A DNA stretch of 8,292 nucleotides from Prevotellaceae bacterium (lineage in GTDB: Bacteria; Bacteroidota; Bacteroidia; Bacteroidales; UBA932). The DNA lies in assembly GCA_031278135.1 (NCBI GenBank), contig JAITKY010000120.1:1-8292 (forward strand), given 5' to 3'. Position 1 is the first letter of the stretch, and each line of letters begins with the position of its first letter. The notes beneath the pieces are model-generated. The model had not been told where the DNA came from. It saw only the letters and a list, made by a program, of their open reading frames with translations, and ran no database searches. This document shows positions 6,864-8,292 of this stretch, piece by piece. The position numbers and the translations under genes were made by a program.

Positions 6864-7463
6864 GTTATTTAATCCGTCAATCCCAAGCATCCGCCGTTCA
6901 CGAGCCTCCCCATTCAGTTTCCGCGTCACTGCGTTCGCAACTATCGTACGACCGTACATCTCCGACACAACCCATTGTCCGTGCTGGTTCTTCCAGAACT
7001 CCCGCGGATTCCGACGTATCCGCCGACGCACCGAACTGCTTACAACGCTACAACCGCACGACATCAGCAACTTAACATAATTGTACCCCGTCATTTTGCC
7101 GAACAAATCAGTCTCAGTCTCCAAGCGTGGAAGGATAAAGCCTATCCAATCGCGATAACGCTTTTCAATCTCAATGAAATAACGACGTATCATCCGGCCC
7201 TCTTCGTTGTTCTCCAACATCGCAAGTTCTTTCGCCGTGTCGAGTGTCAGAACGTATTCTTTCGACCGACGACCGCCGGTACTTTTTGCCAAACTTGGCA
7301 AAAAGTCCAAGCCTTCTACAAATCCATATTCGTCAATCCTCCTTTCTATCCAACGACTATGCACTGTTTTCACCTGCAATTTCCTATGAAGTAACCTGCT
7401 GTTTACTTCCAATCCTAACTCCCCCCGTTCTATCGGGATAATCTCTAATTCTTTCCTTTCCAT
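6849..7463 (-). CDS. AntA/AntB-type phage antirepressor protein
   Basis: This 204-residue protein is the first gene of the early operon. Residues about 18-105 match the AntA/AntB antirepressor domain: VNSRLLHRKLQVKTVHSRWI, then EYGFVEGLDF, KSTGGRRSKEYVLTLDTAKE and the strongly typical AMLENNEEGRMIRRYFIEIE. The C-terminal half (about 120-195) is basic, with a possible second DNA-binding unit (YNYVKLLMSCGCSVVSSSVR, RIRRNPREFW). Proteins of this family usually block or counteract a prophage repressor, which suits a gene divergent from the repressor at 7603, though here it may instead act as a Cro- or Ner-like regulator. The frame is open back to 7679, but the Met at 7463 is chosen because the upstream part crosses the intergenic promoter region and reads as low-complexity sequence. 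A 12-base-arm palindrome lies inside the gene at 7281-7306. Confidence 0.85.
   Translation of the reverse strand: MERKELEIIPIERGELGLEVNSRLLHRKLQVKTVHSRWIERRIDEYGFVEGLDFLPSLAKSTGGRRSKEYVLTLDTAKELAMLENNEEGRMIRRYFIEIEKRYRDWIGFILPRLETETDLFGKMTGYNYVKLLMSCGCSVVSSSVRRRIRRNPREFWKNQHGQWVVSEMYGRTIVANAVTRKLNGEARERRMLGIDGLNNTFIK
7281..7306. repeat. Perfect palindrome with 12-base arms inside the antirepressor gene
   Basis: The arms ACTTTTTGCCAA and TTGGCAAAAAGT are exact reverse complements, separated by two bases (AC). The palindrome codes the FLPSLAKS part of the antirepressor, just before the conserved STGG motif. It could be an internal operator, form an RNA hairpin in the early transcript, or be an accident of codon choice. 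Confidence 0.6.
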
Positions 7464-7602
7464 GTCTATTTTTTTTAAATTTTTAATATTCCAAATTTTC
7501 TTACTACTTTTACGCGTTTTTATGAACCGAAATTCGGGGCAAAGATATATCAAATTTTTATATTTGATACTCTTTTTTAATAAAAAAATTAAAAAAAGAT
7601 AT
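7464..7602. promoter_or_regulatory. Divergent control region between antirepressor operon and repressor
   Basis: This 139-base AT-rich gap separates the only divergent gene pair in the window. On the minus strand, TATCTTTG (7547-7540) matches the -7 box TAnnTTTG and would start the early operon near 7535, leaving a leader of about 70 bases. On the plus strand, TATATTTG (7559-7566) matches the same box and would start the repressor near 7571, about 30 bases before its ATG. Neither has an obvious -33 TTTG at the usual 19-base spacing, which would fit activator-dependent or weak promoters. A small palindrome CCGAAATTCGG lies at 7527-7537, near the early start site. Confidence 0.55.
7548..7569. 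promoter_or_regulatory. Candidate repressor operator (22-base palindrome)
   Basis: The arms TATCAAAT (7548-7555) and ATTTGATA (7562-7569) are perfect reverse complements around a six-base centre TTTTAT. The right arm contains most of the plus-strand -7 box of the repressor gene, and the left arm abuts the minus-strand -7 box of the early operon. A dimeric HTH repressor bound here could silence both promoters, or switch between them with the antirepressor or the Ner-position protein. It is the strongest palindrome in the control region. Confidence 0.6.
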
Positions 7603-8058
7603 ATGTCAAAAGATGTTGGATTGAGAATTAAGAAGTTACGGGAGCAATTAAATTTAACACAAACTGAATTTTCTGACAAAATTTGTGTTAAACAGGCAAA
7701 TTTATCTCACATTGAAAACAAAGGAACGAAGATTTCATTAGAAATCATCAATAAAATTATATCAAATTTTAATATAAATCCGGAATGGTTATTAACCGGC
7801 GACGGTGAAATGTTAAAAACGACATCCGAAAGCCCTACAACGATAAAACAACCGGTTCCGGAAATAATTTATTACAGAGAAACAATAAAAGGAAAGGATA
7901 TGGAAATAAAGGAACTAAACAGGGAAATAATATCTTTAAACAAAGAAAACGAACGATTGAGGTCCGAAAATGAGATATTGAAAGCCGAGAACGGCACGCT
8001 CAAAAAACATGAGATGTATAATATTGAAGATGTTGAATATAATAAAAATATAGGATAA
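7603..8058 (+). CDS. HTH (Cro/C1-type) phage repressor with C-terminal coiled coil
   Basis: The 151-residue protein is the only confident plus-strand gene. Residues about 6-63 form a lambda-repressor-type HTH_3 domain: LRIKKLREQLNLTQTEFSD, then KICVKQANLSHIENKGTKIS, and the phage-repressor hallmark NPEWLLTGDGEM at 59-70. A linker with PTTIKQPVPE follows. Residues about 90-136 form a probable leucine-zipper coiled coil (IKELNREIISLNKENERLRS, NEILKAENGTLKK) for dimerisation, in place of the S24 peptidase domain found in LexA/CI proteins. It therefore probably does not respond to SOS by self-cleavage; release may depend on the divergent AntA-type protein. The start at 7603 is preferred to an in-frame ATG at 7462 because the upstream residues are low-complexity translation of the promoter region. 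Codon use is much more AT-rich than in neighbouring genes. After the stop the same frame remains open for 39 more codons. Confidence 0.87.
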   Translation: MSKDVGLRIKKLREQLNLTQTEFSDKICVKQANLSHIENKGTKISLEIINKIISNFNINPEWLLTGDGEMLKTTSESPTTIKQPVPEIIYYRETIKGKDMEIKELNREIISLNKENERLRSENEILKAENGTLKKHEMYNIEDVEYNKNIG

Positions 8059-8178
8059 AAAGAAGAAAACCCATTCGAAAATTACTATTCCGGCTTACTT
8101 GCCGCCGAATCCGCCGGCAAATTCTGGCACGCAAACATTAAAGACAAATACAGAGAAAAAAAATTTAACTCAAATTAA
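8059..8178 (+). other. Open frame continuing in phase after the repressor stop
   Basis: Directly after the repressor TAA (8056-8058) the same frame runs for 39 sense codons to a TAA at 8176-8178. It reads like protein: KEENPFENYYSGLLAAESAG followed by KFWHANIKDKYREKKFNSN, mixed in composition and more GC-rich than the repressor. There is no start codon in this stretch. It may be a C-terminal extension cut off by a stop mutation, a readthrough tail, or a chance open stretch. It also contains a hairpin with arms TTGCCG (8099-8104) and CGGCAA. The last 14 bases overlap the end of the minus-strand gene. Confidence 0.35.
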
Positions 8179-8292
8179 ACCTGTTGCTATCCGAATCGGG
8201 AGTGTTCACATGTATTCTAATGTCGGCGTCGGCGGCAGGTAGAGAAACACTGAACGACAAAGACGAACCATAAGACGAGCCAATGAAGCTGG
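8165..8292 (-). CDS. C-terminal fragment of an unrecognised protein (enters from the right)
   Basis: On the minus strand the frame is open from the window edge for 41 codons to a TAA at 8165-8167. The peptide contains SFIGSSYGSSLSFSVSLPAA and then DADIRIHVNTPDSDSNRFNLS. It is serine-rich and looks like alternating beta strands, as in a surface, tail or outer-membrane protein, but no family can be named. It converges on the repressor gene. If it is a host gene, the mobile element ends between 8058 and 8165; if it is a phage gene, the element continues to the right. It was found by translating the edge, since no start codon is in the window. Confidence 0.5.
   Translation of the reverse strand, partial: SFIGSSYGSSLSFSVSLPAADADIRIHVNTPDSDSNRFNLS

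Larger units (their letters stand above)
3343..8058 (-). mobile_element. Early-region cassette of a Mu-like transposable phage or derivative (ends not defined)
   Basis: The interval holds a lambda-type repressor facing away from an operon that codes an AntA-type antirepressor, small unknown proteins, a Ner-position HTH protein and a Mu-type DDE transposase. That is the order of the control region of Mu-like phages (c, ner, A). The coordinates given are the outer gene limits, not the DNA ends. The left end should lie between about 3220 and 3342, because the host promoter at 3189-3219 is intact; the right end is beyond 8058. No MuB-like ATPase, Gam or virion gene is visible. No convincing TG...CA termini with a 5-base target duplication were found by eye. 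It may be a deleted prophage, a small transposon, or the end of a phage that continues to the right. Confidence 0.7.

Noticed and set aside
7462..7602. N-terminal extension of the repressor by 47 residues starting at 7462
   Set aside because: The residues are low-complexity translation of the AT-rich promoter region, and the HTH domain begins properly at the Met at 7603, just after a -7 box.
7464..7679. N-terminal extension of the antirepressor by 72 residues
   Set aside because: It would overlap the repressor gene and the promoter region and has a low-complexity composition; the family domain fits a start at 7463.
3271..8133. Possible terminal inverted repeats: TG-GCC-TTGCC-type sequences at 3271 and on the minus strand at 8133
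   Set aside because: About 13 of 18 bases agree by eye, but no matching 5-base target duplication flanks them and both are GC-rich patches in AT-rich DNA, so chance is likely.
8165..8292. Variable-repeat target of a diversity-generating retroelement, as some Bacteroides Mu-like phages carry
   Set aside because: No reverse transcriptase, template repeat or adenine-biased pattern is visible; only 41 codons of the protein are in view.

Overview
The window looks like a Bacteroidales-type (Bacteroidota) chromosome. The LeuA and IlvC proteins have the sequence character of that group. Translation starts are preceded by A-rich leaders rather than strong Shine-Dalgarno sites. A near-perfect Bacteroidetes promoter (-33 TTG-type box, 19-base spacer, -7 box TAnnTTTG) drives the amino-acid genes. 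Nearly everything is coded on the minus strand, so the biological reading order runs from high to low coordinates.

Left part (1-3219), host metabolism: one promoter at 3189-3219 precedes a nitroreductase-family flavoprotein gene, then ilvC (ketol-acid reductoisomerase) and leuA (2-isopropylmalate synthase), with gaps of 16 and 3 bases. This is a branched-chain amino-acid operon led by a nitroreductase. A possible further gene begins with an ATGA overlap at the leuA stop and leaves the window.

Junction (3220-3342): an AT-rich, gene-free stretch holding an imperfect 18-base inverted repeat around a GC-rich loop. One end of the mobile element must lie in or near here, but no clear terminal repeat or target duplication could be identified.

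Middle and right (3343-8058), the early region of a Mu-like transposable phage or a derivative of one: a lambda-type HTH repressor gene on the plus strand faces away from a tightly packed minus-strand operon. In order of transcription the operon codes an AntA/AntB-type antirepressor, four small proteins I do not recognise, a hidden 59-residue HTH protein in the position of Mu Ner, and a 677-residue Mu-type DDE transposase. The intergenic switch (7464-7602) carries back-to-back -7 boxes placed on a 22-base palindrome, a plausible repressor operator. Four of the junctions in this operon are ATGA overlaps or 1-3 base gaps.

No MuB-like ATPase gene follows the transposase; the host promoter is reached within about 125 bases. 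Either the element is a deleted prophage (about 5 kb of regulatory genes plus transposase), a small transposon with phage-style control, or a phage whose remaining genes lie to the right beyond the window. At the right edge (8165-8292) the C-terminal end of an unrecognised minus-strand protein enters; whether it belongs to host or phage decides between these readings. No RNA gene, CRISPR array or insertion sequence of a standard family was seen.
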